Shown here: positions 1 to 7,548 of the stretch, one piece after another
Layout: each line of letters starts with the position of its first letter
Numbering within the stretch: position 1 is the stretch's first letter
DNA from: Arenibacter hampyeongensis
GTDB lineage: Bacteria > Bacteroidota > Bacteroidia > Flavobacteriales > Flavobacteriaceae
Direction of reading: 5' to 3'
DNA: 64,000 nt
Assembly (NCBI RefSeq): GCF_002909255.1
Contig: NZ_PIOB01000007.1
Coordinates: forward strand, 62,001-126,000
Notes under the pieces: model-generated
Database searches by the model: none
What the model was told of the DNA's origin: nothing
What the model saw: only the letters and a program-made list of their open reading frames with translations
Position numbers and translations under genes: made by a program

Positions 1-898
1 TCTTTTTTACACCAGGATTAAGTTTGCTGTATTCCCTTTTAAAGACATCTTGGTCCCACTGTACAAGTTCATTGAGACAATAACTAAGGGCATAGGCGTA
101 AGCAGCATATTTAAAATAAATATCTTCATTGTTGACCGTTACCAAATACCCTATAAAATTGGTTTCATTTTCGGCCGAATATCCCAATTGATGTCCAATC
201 TCATGGCCACATATGACCGGGAATCTAAAATTGGGTAGCCTGTCATTGGTTTGTGCCTCATTGGTAAATGGGTTTAAATACCCGCCATATCCCATATAGG
301 TCAAAGCGGTGCTAAAAATTGAAGTCTTTAGACTGGGTCGATTGTAAGTGAATAAGGGTATTTGTTTTCCAAGGGATTTATAACCTTTTAAAGTGAGCTC
401 TGAAATTTCTTTTTTGGTATAGGGGACTTCAACTATTTTACCAGTGTCCTTGGTAATTTGAAAATGGATCTCATTGGTTTTCAAAATAAGTTGATCTATC
501 AGGTTCATCAAATCCTCATGACTGTGTTTTCCACCTATTTCCAATGATTTGGCAAGGGGTTCACGGTAATAATTTAATCCCCATAGGAGATAAAATGTAA
601 AGTATGCTACGGATAAGACCATGGCAATATCCCTTAAAAATCCGAGAAGGTTTTTTTTAATGGCAACTCTGTTAACAATGACATAACTTATTCCCAAGAC
701 AATCAGAAGTGCGTATATTATATCGCCAACGGAAAAGGGAATCCAACCCAAGATAGTGCGCCAAAATCCGGAAATAACGGGGTATAGGCCTAGGCTATAG
801 TATGTTTCAATTAATTCGGGATAATTCCCCAACCATTTTACCAAGATTACCTGGGGTACTATTGATAGGGCAATCAGGGTTTTCATTTTTTTGTTCAT
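1..898 (-). CDS. DUF3810 family membrane metalloprotease-like protein (C-terminus cut by window edge)
   Basis: The minus-strand frame is open from an ATG at 898 to the window edge, so about 299 codons are visible and the C-terminus is missing. The N-terminal third holds hydrophobic membrane segments. A zinc-peptidase motif HEIGH is read around 205-220, followed by an ENE(T)NF segment that may supply the third metal ligand. This arrangement is what I know from the DUF3810 family of Bacteroidota; its substrate is not known to me. A -7 box lies only about 6 bases upstream of the ATG at 898, so translation could also start at the second ATG at 886 (MKTLIAL...). It is transcribed divergently from pepD. 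Confidence 0.8.
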   Translation of the reverse strand, partial: MNKKMKTLIALSIVPQVILVKWLGNYPELIETYYSLGLYPVISGFWRTILGWIPFSVGDIIYALLIVLGISYVIVNRVAIKKNLLGFLRDIAMVLSVAYFTFYLLWGLNYYREPLAKSLEIGGKHSHEDLMNLIDQLILKTNEIHFQITKDTGKIVEVPYTKKEISELTLKGYKSLGKQIPLFTYNRPSLKTSIFSTALTYMGYGGYLNPFTNEAQTNDRLPNFRFPVICGHEIGHQLGYSAENETNFIGYLVTVNNEDIYFKYAAYAYALSYCLNELVQWDQDVFKREYSKLNPGVKK

Positions 899-903
899 CC
901 ATT

Positions 904-911
904 CAAAAATA
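904..911 (-). promoter_or_regulatory. -7 promoter element of the DUF3810 gene
   Basis: The plus strand reads CAAAAATA, that is TATTTTTG on the minus strand, matching the Bacteroidota TAnnTTTG element. It ends 6 bases before the ATG at 898, which implies a transcript with almost no leader. No clear -33 TTG was found. Confidence 0.5.
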
Positions 912-944
912 ACCAATAATCTAGCATGGTTGTTTTTCTATCTG

Positions 945-952
945 TATTTTTG
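945..952 (+). promoter_or_regulatory. -7 promoter element of pepD
   Basis: TATTTTTG matches TAnnTTTG and lies 17 bases before the pepD ATG at 970. The TTG codon at 964 would be only about 8 bases from the predicted transcription start, which favours the ATG. Confidence 0.5.
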
Positions 953-969
953 AATATATAATTTTGAAT

Positions 970-2430
970 ATGAACAAAGAAATAAGGAATTTAGAGCCTA
1001 GCAATATCTGGAATAAATTTGCTGATTTAAACGCAGTGCCAAGACCTTCCAAACATGAGGAACGCGTAATAGAATTTATGATGGAATTCGGGAAAGCCCT
1101 TGGCCTTGCAACAACCAAAGATGCCGTGGGTAATGTAATTGTCAAGAAACCAGCCACTATGGGCATGGAAGATAGAAAGACGGTTATCCTCCAATCCCAT
1201 TTGGATATGGTACATCAAAAAAATGCTGAGACCGATTTTGATTTTGGTTCCCAAGGAATAGAAATGTATGTGGACGGAGATTGGGTAAGGGCCAAAGGAA
1301 CAACATTGGGGGCCGATAACGGTCTGGGAGTTGCTACCATAATGGCGATCTTGGAAAGTACTGAAATTCCCCATCCTCGATTGGAAGCCCTTTTCACTAT
1401 TGACGAGGAAACCGGAATGACCGGGGCAAAAGGGTTAAAGGGTGGCTTATTGGAAGGTGATATTTTGTTGAATCTTGATACGGAAGATGATGATGAGATC
1501 GATATTGGTTGCGCTGGAGGTATGGATATTACCGCCACTGGAAATTATGTGGCAGAAACTTTGCCAGAAGGATCCATAGGGTATAAAATAGCAGTAAAAG
1601 GACTTTCCGGAGGCCATAGTGGGATGGATATCCATAAGGGACTAGGTAATGCCAACAAGATCATGAATGCTTTATTGTTAAAGGGACAGGAGCATGTTAA
1701 TTTACGGGTTTCGGAAATTAACGGTGGAGGCTTAAGAAATGCAATTCCTAGGGAAAGTACCGCCTTGGTGGTGATAAATACTTCGGAATCTGATAAGTTT
1801 AATGCCATGTTTCAGGATTGGGCCCAAGGTTTGAAAAGGGATTTTGCCACTATCGAGCCCAACCTTAATATCGTTGCTACGCCCTCAAAGACTTCAGAAT
1901 CGCTAATGGAAGCCCAAGGGCAGCAAACCTTATTGAGAGCCATTAAAAATGCTCATAATGGGGTGTACGCTATGAGTGAGGCGATGGATAATTTGGTTGA
2001 GACCTCAAATAATGTGGCAAGGGTAGAAGTGTCGAATGGAGCCATTAAAATAGCATGTCTTACAAGGTCATCCATAGAGTCGGGTAAAAAGGAATTGGCC
2101 AAAAATCTACAACTGAATTTTGAAAAAGCAGGGTATGAAGTGACTTTAAGTGGTGATTATCCAGGTTGGGATCCCAATCCTGATTCTGATGTTTTAAAGC
2201 TGTTGCAATCCAAATACGTGGAATTATTTAAGGAACAACCCAAGGTGGTGGCATGTCATGCGGGTCTGGAGTGTGGTATATTGGGGCAGAATTACCCAGA
2301 TGTGGATATGATAAGTTTTGGGCCGACCATTAAAGGAGCACATTCTCCTGATGAGCGGGCCAGTATATCATCATTGCAAAAATTTTGGAAGTTTACCTTA
2401 AAAATTTTGGAGGAAATCCCAAAAAAATAG
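970..2430 (+). CDS. pepD: Aminoacyl-histidine dipeptidase (Xaa-His dipeptidase PepD), M20 family
   Basis: 486 residues, matching the usual PepD length of about 485. It is a cytosolic zinc dipeptidase that hydrolyses Xaa-His and other dipeptides. Visible M20 metal-site elements are the SHLDM segment (His near 77), GADNG (Asp near 116) and the DEET pair (Glu146, Glu147, catalytic base and metal ligand), plus a LNLDTED segment around 170. The lid or dimerisation domain sits in the middle third and a C-terminal AHSPDE segment completes the site. The frame can be opened at a TTG at 964, but the ATG at 970 fits the family start (MNKEIRNLEP...). It is monocistronic and divergent from the DUF3810 gene. 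Confidence 0.95.
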   Translation: MNKEIRNLEPSNIWNKFADLNAVPRPSKHEERVIEFMMEFGKALGLATTKDAVGNVIVKKPATMGMEDRKTVILQSHLDMVHQKNAETDFDFGSQGIEMYVDGDWVRAKGTTLGADNGLGVATIMAILESTEIPHPRLEALFTIDEETGMTGAKGLKGGLLEGDILLNLDTEDDDEIDIGCAGGMDITATGNYVAETLPEGSIGYKIAVKGLSGGHSGMDIHKGLGNANKIMNALLLKGQEHVNLRVSEINGGGLRNAIPRESTALVVINTSESDKFNAMFQDWAQGLKRDFATIEPNLNIVATPSKTSESLMEAQGQQTLLRAIKNAHNGVYAMSEAMDNLVETSNNVARVEVSNGAIKIACLTRSSIESGKKELAKNLQLNFEKAGYEVTLSGDYPGWDPNPDSDVLKLLQSKYVELFKEQPKVVACHAGLECGILGQNYPDVDMISFGPTIKGAHSPDERASISSLQKFWKFTLKILEEIPKK

Positions 2431-2596
2431 TGGAACCCCTTAGTTAAATTATTAATTGGATATTAATGAACAAGGGGAAGCATAATTTTTGTCTCAGCCT
2501 TAGGAAGGTATGTCCAATTTAGCTGGCACTAAATTATTTTTCTAGGTTGGCATCTTAAAATTCCTTATTTTTAAAAGAAACAAAGTTAAATCCGTT

Positions 2597-3058
2597 ATGG
2601 GAATTAAAAGTTTTCAAGGGCGCAGAATTCAACAACCTAGCGAGGAACCACCTCTAAGGGTATGTGATTATATGACCAGAAAGCTGATTACTTTTAAGCC
2701 TGAACAATCCGTGGAGGAGGTAATTGTCTCCCTTTTAAAGTACAAAATTTCAGGTGGTCCGGTCGTGAACGATGATAACGAATTGATCGGGATGATTTCT
2801 GAAGGCGATTGTATAAAACATATAAGCGAAAACAGATATCATAATTTGCCTAGCTCCAATTTGACCGTGGAGGGACACATGATTAAAAATGTGGAAACCA
2901 TTGACGGGAATATGAATATTTTCGACGCAGCCAATAAGTTTTTGAATGAAAAACGCAGACGCTTTCCGATAGTGGAAAATGGAAAATTGGTCGGACAAAT
3001 TTCCCAAAAAGACATTTTAAAAGCTACCTTGAAGCTTAAATCCCAAAACTACAAATAA
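2597..3058 (+). CDS. CBS domain-containing protein
   Basis: 153 residues, soluble. Two CBS repeats make up almost the whole protein: the first begins at the CDYMTRKLITF segment (about residues 23-80) and the second at VEGHMIKNVETI (about 90-145). Stand-alone CBS pairs usually bind adenine nucleotides and modulate a partner; no partner enzyme is adjacent here, so the role is open. The gene is followed by a very strong bidirectional terminator shared with the convergent PPIase gene. Confidence 0.9.
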   Translation: MGIKSFQGRRIQQPSEEPPLRVCDYMTRKLITFKPEQSVEEVIVSLLKYKISGGPVVNDDNELIGMISEGDCIKHISENRYHNLPSSNLTVEGHMIKNVETIDGNMNIFDAANKFLNEKRRRFPIVENGKLVGQISQKDILKATLKLKSQNYK

Positions 3059-3130
3059 GTTTTCTTACGATTTTTTGTTTTGGAATCAGTTCGTTGTATT
3101 TTCTATAGGAATTACAATAGTTTATTAATT

Positions 3131-3181
3131 AAAAAGTCGCCTGTTGGTTTCCTATTTATGGAAACCAACAGGCGACTTTTT
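3131..3181. terminator. Bidirectional intrinsic terminator, 22-bp perfect stem
   Basis: The arms 3131-3152 and 3160-3181 are perfectly complementary around a 7-base loop, with an A-run on the left and a T-run on the right. It therefore ends both the CBS gene (+) and the minus-strand nrnA-gldI-PPIase operon. Confidence 0.9.
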
Positions 3182-3197
3182 CTATTGTGAAATGTAA

Positions 3198-4304
3198 TTA
3201 TGGGGCTATTCCCGTAATCTCTAAATCAAAGACCAACTTTGCGTTAGGAGGAATTGGTCCGTAGCCGGCTTCACCGTATCCTAAATGTGAAGGTATAAAC
3301 AAGCGAACCTTATCGCCAACCTTCATTTGCATAAGACCTTCCTTAAAACCTGGGATTATCCTTGCCTCCGGGCTATAATCCATAGGAATGGCTTCATATC
3401 CACGGCCATGTTTTCTAGCCTCGTCGTACACTCCGTATTTTTTGGCAATCTCTTCGAAATTACTGTCAAAAAGTGACCCATCGGATAAATACCCAGCATA
3501 TAGAACGTTTACCTTCTGACCTACTTTGGGTTGTTCTCCATCGCCTTCGGCCAAGGTAAGTATTTTAAGGCCCGAAGGAAGTTCTTTGGCCGTAGCTTCC
3601 TCTGCGGCAAGCTGGGCTACGAAATCGGTTTTCATTTTCTCCATTGCCTTGGCTTTTTCCTCTGCCTCGGCAAAGTAATCGCTCATTACTTTTGCAGCAT
3701 CAAATTTTTTGGCCTCCTTACCATTTCTAATAATTTCAACGGTGTTCATGACAACATCTGTAATTGGTCTGTCGTCTTGCGCTGTTTTAACATTGGCTAT
3801 GGAATCAACAACATCCATTCCTTCAACAACCTCCCCAAAAACAGTATGTCTGCCGTTTAAAAACGGGGTTTCCTTATGGGTAATAAAAAATTGACTTCCG
3901 TTGGTAGTAGGACCGGAATTGGCCATAGAAAGGATACCGGCTTTATGATGGGTAAGTGAATCGTTAAATTCGTCCTTAAATTTATACCCTGGATTGCCCA
4001 TACCCGTACCAGTGGGATCTCCCCCTTGAATCATAAAGTCTTTAATGACTCTGTGGAAGATGATGCCGTCGTAGTATTTTTTTCCTTTTAGGCTGTCACT
4101 AACAAAGGGATTTTTACCTTCTGCAAGGGAAATAAAATTGGCAACGGTCAACGGGGTTTTTTGGTATTCCAATTTTAGCACAATTTCACCTTGGGTAGTG
4201 GTGATATCCGCAAAAATACCATCGCCCAAATCGGCATGCTTGCTAGATTTACAGCTTGAAAATGCAATGGATACAATTGCCAATAATAAATAAATTCTCT
4301 TCAT
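3198..4304 (-). CDS. Exported dual peptidyl-prolyl isomerase lipoprotein (cyclophilin + FKBP fusion)
   Basis: 368 residues. A lipoprotein signal ends in FSSC (Cys18), placing the protein in the cell envelope. Residues about 30-195 are a cyclophilin domain with the catalytic FHR (His84, Arg85), MIQGGD and GSQFFITH segments. A charged helical linker (about 196-240) joins it to an FKBP domain (about 245-368) with the VGDKVRLFIPSHLGYG segment. Dual cyclophilin-FKBP proteins are known from flavobacteria and catalyse proline isomerisation during folding. It is the last gene of the operon nrnA-gldI-PPIase, 11 bases after gldI. A cytosolic relative lies at 48349-49281. Confidence 0.92.
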   Translation of the reverse strand: MKRIYLLLAIVSIAFSSCKSSKHADLGDGIFADITTTQGEIVLKLEYQKTPLTVANFISLAEGKNPFVSDSLKGKKYYDGIIFHRVIKDFMIQGGDPTGTGMGNPGYKFKDEFNDSLTHHKAGILSMANSGPTTNGSQFFITHKETPFLNGRHTVFGEVVEGMDVVDSIANVKTAQDDRPITDVVMNTVEIIRNGKEAKKFDAAKVMSDYFAEAEEKAKAMEKMKTDFVAQLAAEEATAKELPSGLKILTLAEGDGEQPKVGQKVNVLYAGYLSDGSLFDSNFEEIAKKYGVYDEARKHGRGYEAIPMDYSPEARIIPGFKEGLMQMKVGDKVRLFIPSHLGYGEAGYGPIPPNAKLVFDLEITGIAP

Positions 4305-4315
4305 TTTACTTAATT

Positions 4316-4861
4316 TTAATTGTTGTCTTTTTGTTTATCGATCTTTAAAATGGTAATAGTGGATTTAATGGGGATGTTCACCCCAATTTTATTATTGTCC
4401 CCGTGATACCCGTAAGCTAATGAGGACGGGAATAAAAACGTTGCACTTTCATTCTCTTTTAAAAGTTTTATGCTATTCCTCAAGCCCGGAAAAAGGTCCT
4501 GCTTATCTACCTTATAAGTAATAGTTCCAATATGTTCCTTGGAATAAATGGATTCGTTGCCTAAACTGATAACGTTGTATTCGAGGAATACCAAGTCGTC
4601 TGTCTGTGGGTAATAATCGGAGTCGTTGTTCTTGGATATATAATGGTACCACGAGCCAATGCCGCTGGAGATATAGGTATTCATGGAATCATTTTTAATA
4701 ATTTCCATTATTTGTTTTTCCTCTTTGGCCAATAGATCCTTATTGCGTTCCACTGATTTATGTAGAATGCTTCCCGACTTAACTTTAACCGGTTTCCGTG
4801 GTTCTGGACCTTTGCAGCCGATAATGGCAATAATCAGGAAAAAGAATAAAAAGTGTTTCAT
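4316..4861 (-). CDS. gldI: Gliding motility-associated FKBP-type peptidyl-prolyl isomerase lipoprotein GldI
   Basis: 181 residues with a lipoprotein signal (lipobox IIGC, Cys16) and one C-terminal FKBP domain (about residues 85-175, with ESATFLFPSSLAYGYHG). Length, lipobox and domain order fit GldI, which in Flavobacterium johnsoniae is needed for gliding and for the linked type IX secretion machinery, probably by folding periplasmic components. Its ATG overlaps the nrnA stop codon by 4 bases (ATGA), showing translational coupling. The two genes downstream and upstream make a folding/nucleotide-turnover operon. Confidence 0.9.
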   Translation of the reverse strand: MKHFLFFFLIIAIIGCKGPEPRKPVKVKSGSILHKSVERNKDLLAKEEKQIMEIIKNDSMNTYISSGIGSWYHYISKNNDSDYYPQTDDLVFLEYNVISLGNESIYSKEHIGTITYKVDKQDLFPGLRNSIKLLKENESATFLFPSSLAYGYHGDNNKIGVNIPIKSTITILKIDKQKDNN

Positions 4862-5874
4862 GCGTTTAAATCAGCTTTGTATTGGGATAATAAGGATTTA
4901 AATAAGTTTGTGGTTTCTTCCATGGAAACATCACTTCGCCCACCTGCTGCATTGGTATGTCCACCTCCATTAAAATGGGCTCTGGCGAATTCATTAACAG
5001 AAAAATCACCTTCGGAACGAAAGGATATCTTAATTATACCCTCTTCTTTGTTTTCGATAAAAATGACTGCAAAGACTATTCCTTCCAAGGTTAAACCGTA
5101 ATTCACGAATCCTTCGGTATCTCCCTTTTTATATTCATAAGCGTCCAATTCGGCTTGTGATAGGGTAATAAAGGCAGTGTTAAACTCCTCTAAGATTACC
5201 ATGTTTTTTAAAGCACAACCCAACAGGTGTAATCTGCTCGGCGTATTGGTATCATATACTTTATTATGCGCTTCTGTATTTTTTGCACCTCTTTCAATTA
5301 ATTTGGCCACAACGGTATGGGTTCTGCTGGTGGTGGAAGAATACTTAAAAGAGCCGGTATCGGTCATGATACCTGTATATAAAGAGATTGCAATCTCAGG
5401 CGTAATGTATTCTATATCATTTAGGCCTTCAATCACATTGTAAACCATTTCACAAGTAGAACTCATGCTAACATCCGAGTAGGTAATCTTTGCGTAATCA
5501 TCAGGTTCTTGGTGGTGATCGATCATCACAAAAGTTGCGGACGCATCTTCCAATAAAGGCTGCAATTGTCCAATCCTTCCAAGATGATTAAAATCTAAGG
5601 TAAATATAACAGAGGCCTTGCTGATGAGCAGTTTGGCCGTTGAAGAGTCTTTTTCAAAATTTAAGATATGTTCGGTTCCCGGCATCCATTTCAAGAATTT
5701 AGGAAAATCATTGGGTACAATAATGGTAGCGTCCTGACCCTTGCCCTTCAAATAATGCCATAGTCCTAAGGTAGAACCAATAGCATCGCCATCCGGATTT
5801 TTGTGGGGTATAATTACAATTTTTTGTGGTACGTTCAGTAACGTCTTAATTGCTTTTGTAATTTCTAAATTCAT
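4858..5874 (-). CDS. nrnA: DHH/DHHA1 phosphoesterase (NrnA-type oligoribonuclease / pAp phosphatase)
   Basis: 338 residues. DHH-family metal-site motifs are visible: HKNPDGD near residues 24-30, the DFNH segment near 94, the DHH triad at 119-121, and a C-terminal DHHA1 domain with GGGHTNAAGG. The family degrades short oligoribonucleotides and dephosphorylates pAp; which activity dominates here cannot be read from sequence. I chose the ATG at 5874 (MNLEITKAIK) over the longer frame start at 5916, because a -7 box at 5880-5887 would lie inside the longer version. First gene of the operon with gldI and the exported PPIase. Confidence 0.88.
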   Translation of the reverse strand: MNLEITKAIKTLLNVPQKIVIIPHKNPDGDAIGSTLGLWHYLKGKGQDATIIVPNDFPKFLKWMPGTEHILNFEKDSSTAKLLISKASVIFTLDFNHLGRIGQLQPLLEDASATFVMIDHHQEPDDYAKITYSDVSMSSTCEMVYNVIEGLNDIEYITPEIAISLYTGIMTDTGSFKYSSTTSRTHTVVAKLIERGAKNTEAHNKVYDTNTPSRLHLLGCALKNMVILEEFNTAFITLSQAELDAYEYKKGDTEGFVNYGLTLEGIVFAVIFIENKEEGIIKISFRSEGDFSVNEFARAHFNGGGHTNAAGGRSDVSMEETTNLFKSLLSQYKADLNA

Positions 5875-5879
5875 GCGCG

Positions 5880-5887
5880 CAAAGATA
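5880..5887 (-). promoter_or_regulatory. -7 promoter element of the nrnA-gldI-PPIase operon
   Basis: The plus strand CAAAGATA reads TATCTTTG on the minus strand, a good TAnnTTTG match. It ends 6 bases before the ATG at 5874, so the transcript would be leaderless or nearly so. Confidence 0.55.
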
Positions 5888-6564
5888 CAATTTAATAATA
5901 AATGCCATTGTTCCATGTACCTATTTTTACAATGTATTTAAACAGAGGTTTGCCTCGCTAATAATGCGGTATTTTTTACAACATGAAAAAATACTGGAGG
6001 CTTGGATAGTATGGGGCAAATGGTTAAAATAGAGGAAAATTAATTCAGGAAGGATTTAAACGTCCCTGTGGATTATGTACAGGGACGTTGTTGTAATTTA
6101 GGCATATCTTAATTATTATTTCCGTAACAATATTGAAATTATCAGGAACAATAAAATTTTAGTTAGTGTAATCATAATAAAAGTTTTAATGGTTAATGAA
6201 TAGTGTAATAATCGATTATCCATTCAAGATATACAATACCTAAGCAGATTTCCAAAATTGGATAGCGGAATAAATATAATTGAATACAATATTGTAATAA
6301 AAATAATCAAATGAATTCCATTTTTTTAAAATATCCCTTAATCGTAGTTTAAATATTAAACAATAAATGACACTACAGCTATTAATATGTAACTTTATAA
6401 TGTATGTTTTAAGGTGTTTTCTCAATTGCAAGGAGTTTTTTATTGAAAAAAGGCCATTTTTTATCGTTTTCGTTTGGAATCAACGTAATTTTTGAAAGGT
6501 ATTTTATATTTCCAAAATTTTTATTGAAAGTCAGGTATAAGGAAAAAAAAGTGTGATTCTTGGT
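5888..6564. other. AT-rich divergent intergenic region with one internal hairpin
   Basis: About 680 bases between nrnA (-) and the Ca/Na exchanger (+). It is AT-rich, especially 6120-6480, and I see no convincing coding frame; a 63-codon minus frame at 6240-6431 has random-looking composition. The only structured element is the hairpin at 6059-6089. Confidence 0.5.
6059..6089. other. Perfect 11-bp hairpin of unknown role
   Basis: Arms 6059-6069 (AACGTCCCTGT) and 6079-6089 pair perfectly around a 9-base loop. It looks like a terminator stem but the following T-run is weak, and no gene ends here. Confidence 0.45.
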
Positions 6565-6572
6565 TATATTTG
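6565..6572 (+). promoter_or_regulatory. -7 promoter element of the Ca/Na exchanger gene
   Basis: TATATTTG matches TAnnTTTG, 15 bases before the ATG at 6588. It overlaps the alternative TTG start at 6570, arguing against that start. Confidence 0.45.
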
Positions 6573-6587
6573 TCGGAAAACCTTTTA

Positions 6588-7526
6588 ATGCTGGATATAT
6601 TTTTTATTGTTCTGGGACTTGTGTTGTTGATTGCTGGAGGAAATTGGCTTTTAAAGGCAGCAGTGGCCCTATCCTTAAAGCTTAACATTCCTAAGATTGT
6701 TATAGGGATGACAGTGGTCTCCTTTGCTACCTCTGCGCCAGAACTTATAGTAAGTGTAAATGCCGCTTTGGAAGGCTTTCCCGATTTGGCGCTGGGCAAT
6801 GTAGTTGGTTCCAATATTGCCAATTTGGGTTTGGTGTTGGCAATAACCGTTATTCTTAGTGGTATAGAAGTGAAAAAAAGCTTTTATACTACAGATTGGC
6901 CAGTTATGATGGTGGCATCGATGTTGTTTTTTGGGTTTATTTATTTTGATGGCGAAATTCAGAGACATGAGGGCCTAGTCATGTTGGTCGTACTCCTTGT
7001 ATTCCTAGTGTATTTATTACGATTTCAGAAAACCGCCGTTGTTGATGAATTACCTGAAGATGATGTTCCTTTGCCGCTATTTAAAACGGTATTGTTTTTG
7101 GGTTTAGGTGGTCTTGCCCTTTGGGGGGGGTCGGAACTATTGATAAAAGGTGCGGTGGGTTTGGCTACTTTTTATGGCGTTAGTGAACGGGTAATTGCCG
7201 TAACCGTGGTATCTATAGGCACCAGTATTCCGGAATTGGCGGCCTCCATAATTGCAGTACTGAAAAAGGAAAAGGCCATCTCTTTGGGAAATCTTATTGG
7301 ATCCAATATTTTTAATCTTCTCGCTGTTTTGGGAATTACAGCAATGATAACACCTATTAGGGTAGTGGATCAACGCCTGCTGAGCAACGATATTTTTTGG
7401 ATGTTGGGAGTTTCTTTCATGATTCTTCCATTGGTGTTTTTGCCAAAAGGCCTTCGATTAGGGTGGAAGGATGGGGTAATCCTTTTAGCCGTTTACGTTG
7501 TATTTGTATATTTAACGATAACCTAA
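6588..7526 (+). CDS. Calcium/sodium antiporter, CaCA family (YrbG-like)
   Basis: About 312 residues of almost continuous membrane segments, 10 predicted helices in two inverted halves. Each half carries the CaCA alpha-repeat signature: SFATSAPELIVS with GNVVGSNIANLGLV in the first, SIGTSIPELAAS with GNLIGSNIFNLLAV in the second. These acidic and GSN motifs line the ion path. Members exchange Ca2+ for Na+ or H+ across the inner membrane; the ion pair used here is inferred. The ATG at 6588 is preferred over the TTG at 6570. The CarboxypepD_reg protein follows 22 bases later and may be co-transcribed. Confidence 0.92.
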   Translation: MLDIFFIVLGLVLLIAGGNWLLKAAVALSLKLNIPKIVIGMTVVSFATSAPELIVSVNAALEGFPDLALGNVVGSNIANLGLVLAITVILSGIEVKKSFYTTDWPVMMVASMLFFGFIYFDGEIQRHEGLVMLVVLLVFLVYLLRFQKTAVVDELPEDDVPLPLFKTVLFLGLGGLALWGGSELLIKGAVGLATFYGVSERVIAVTVVSIGTSIPELAASIIAVLKKEKAISLGNLIGSNIFNLLAVLGITAMITPIRVVDQRLLSNDIFWMLGVSFMILPLVFLPKGLRLGWKDGVILLAVYVVFVYLTIT

Positions 7527-7548
7527 AAAGCGGGATCATATTTTGTTT

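Noticed and set aside
6240..6431. 63-codon minus frame in the nrnA/exchanger gap
   Set aside because: Runs through very AT-rich sequence with many Ile/Tyr/Lys codons and shows no recognisable features.
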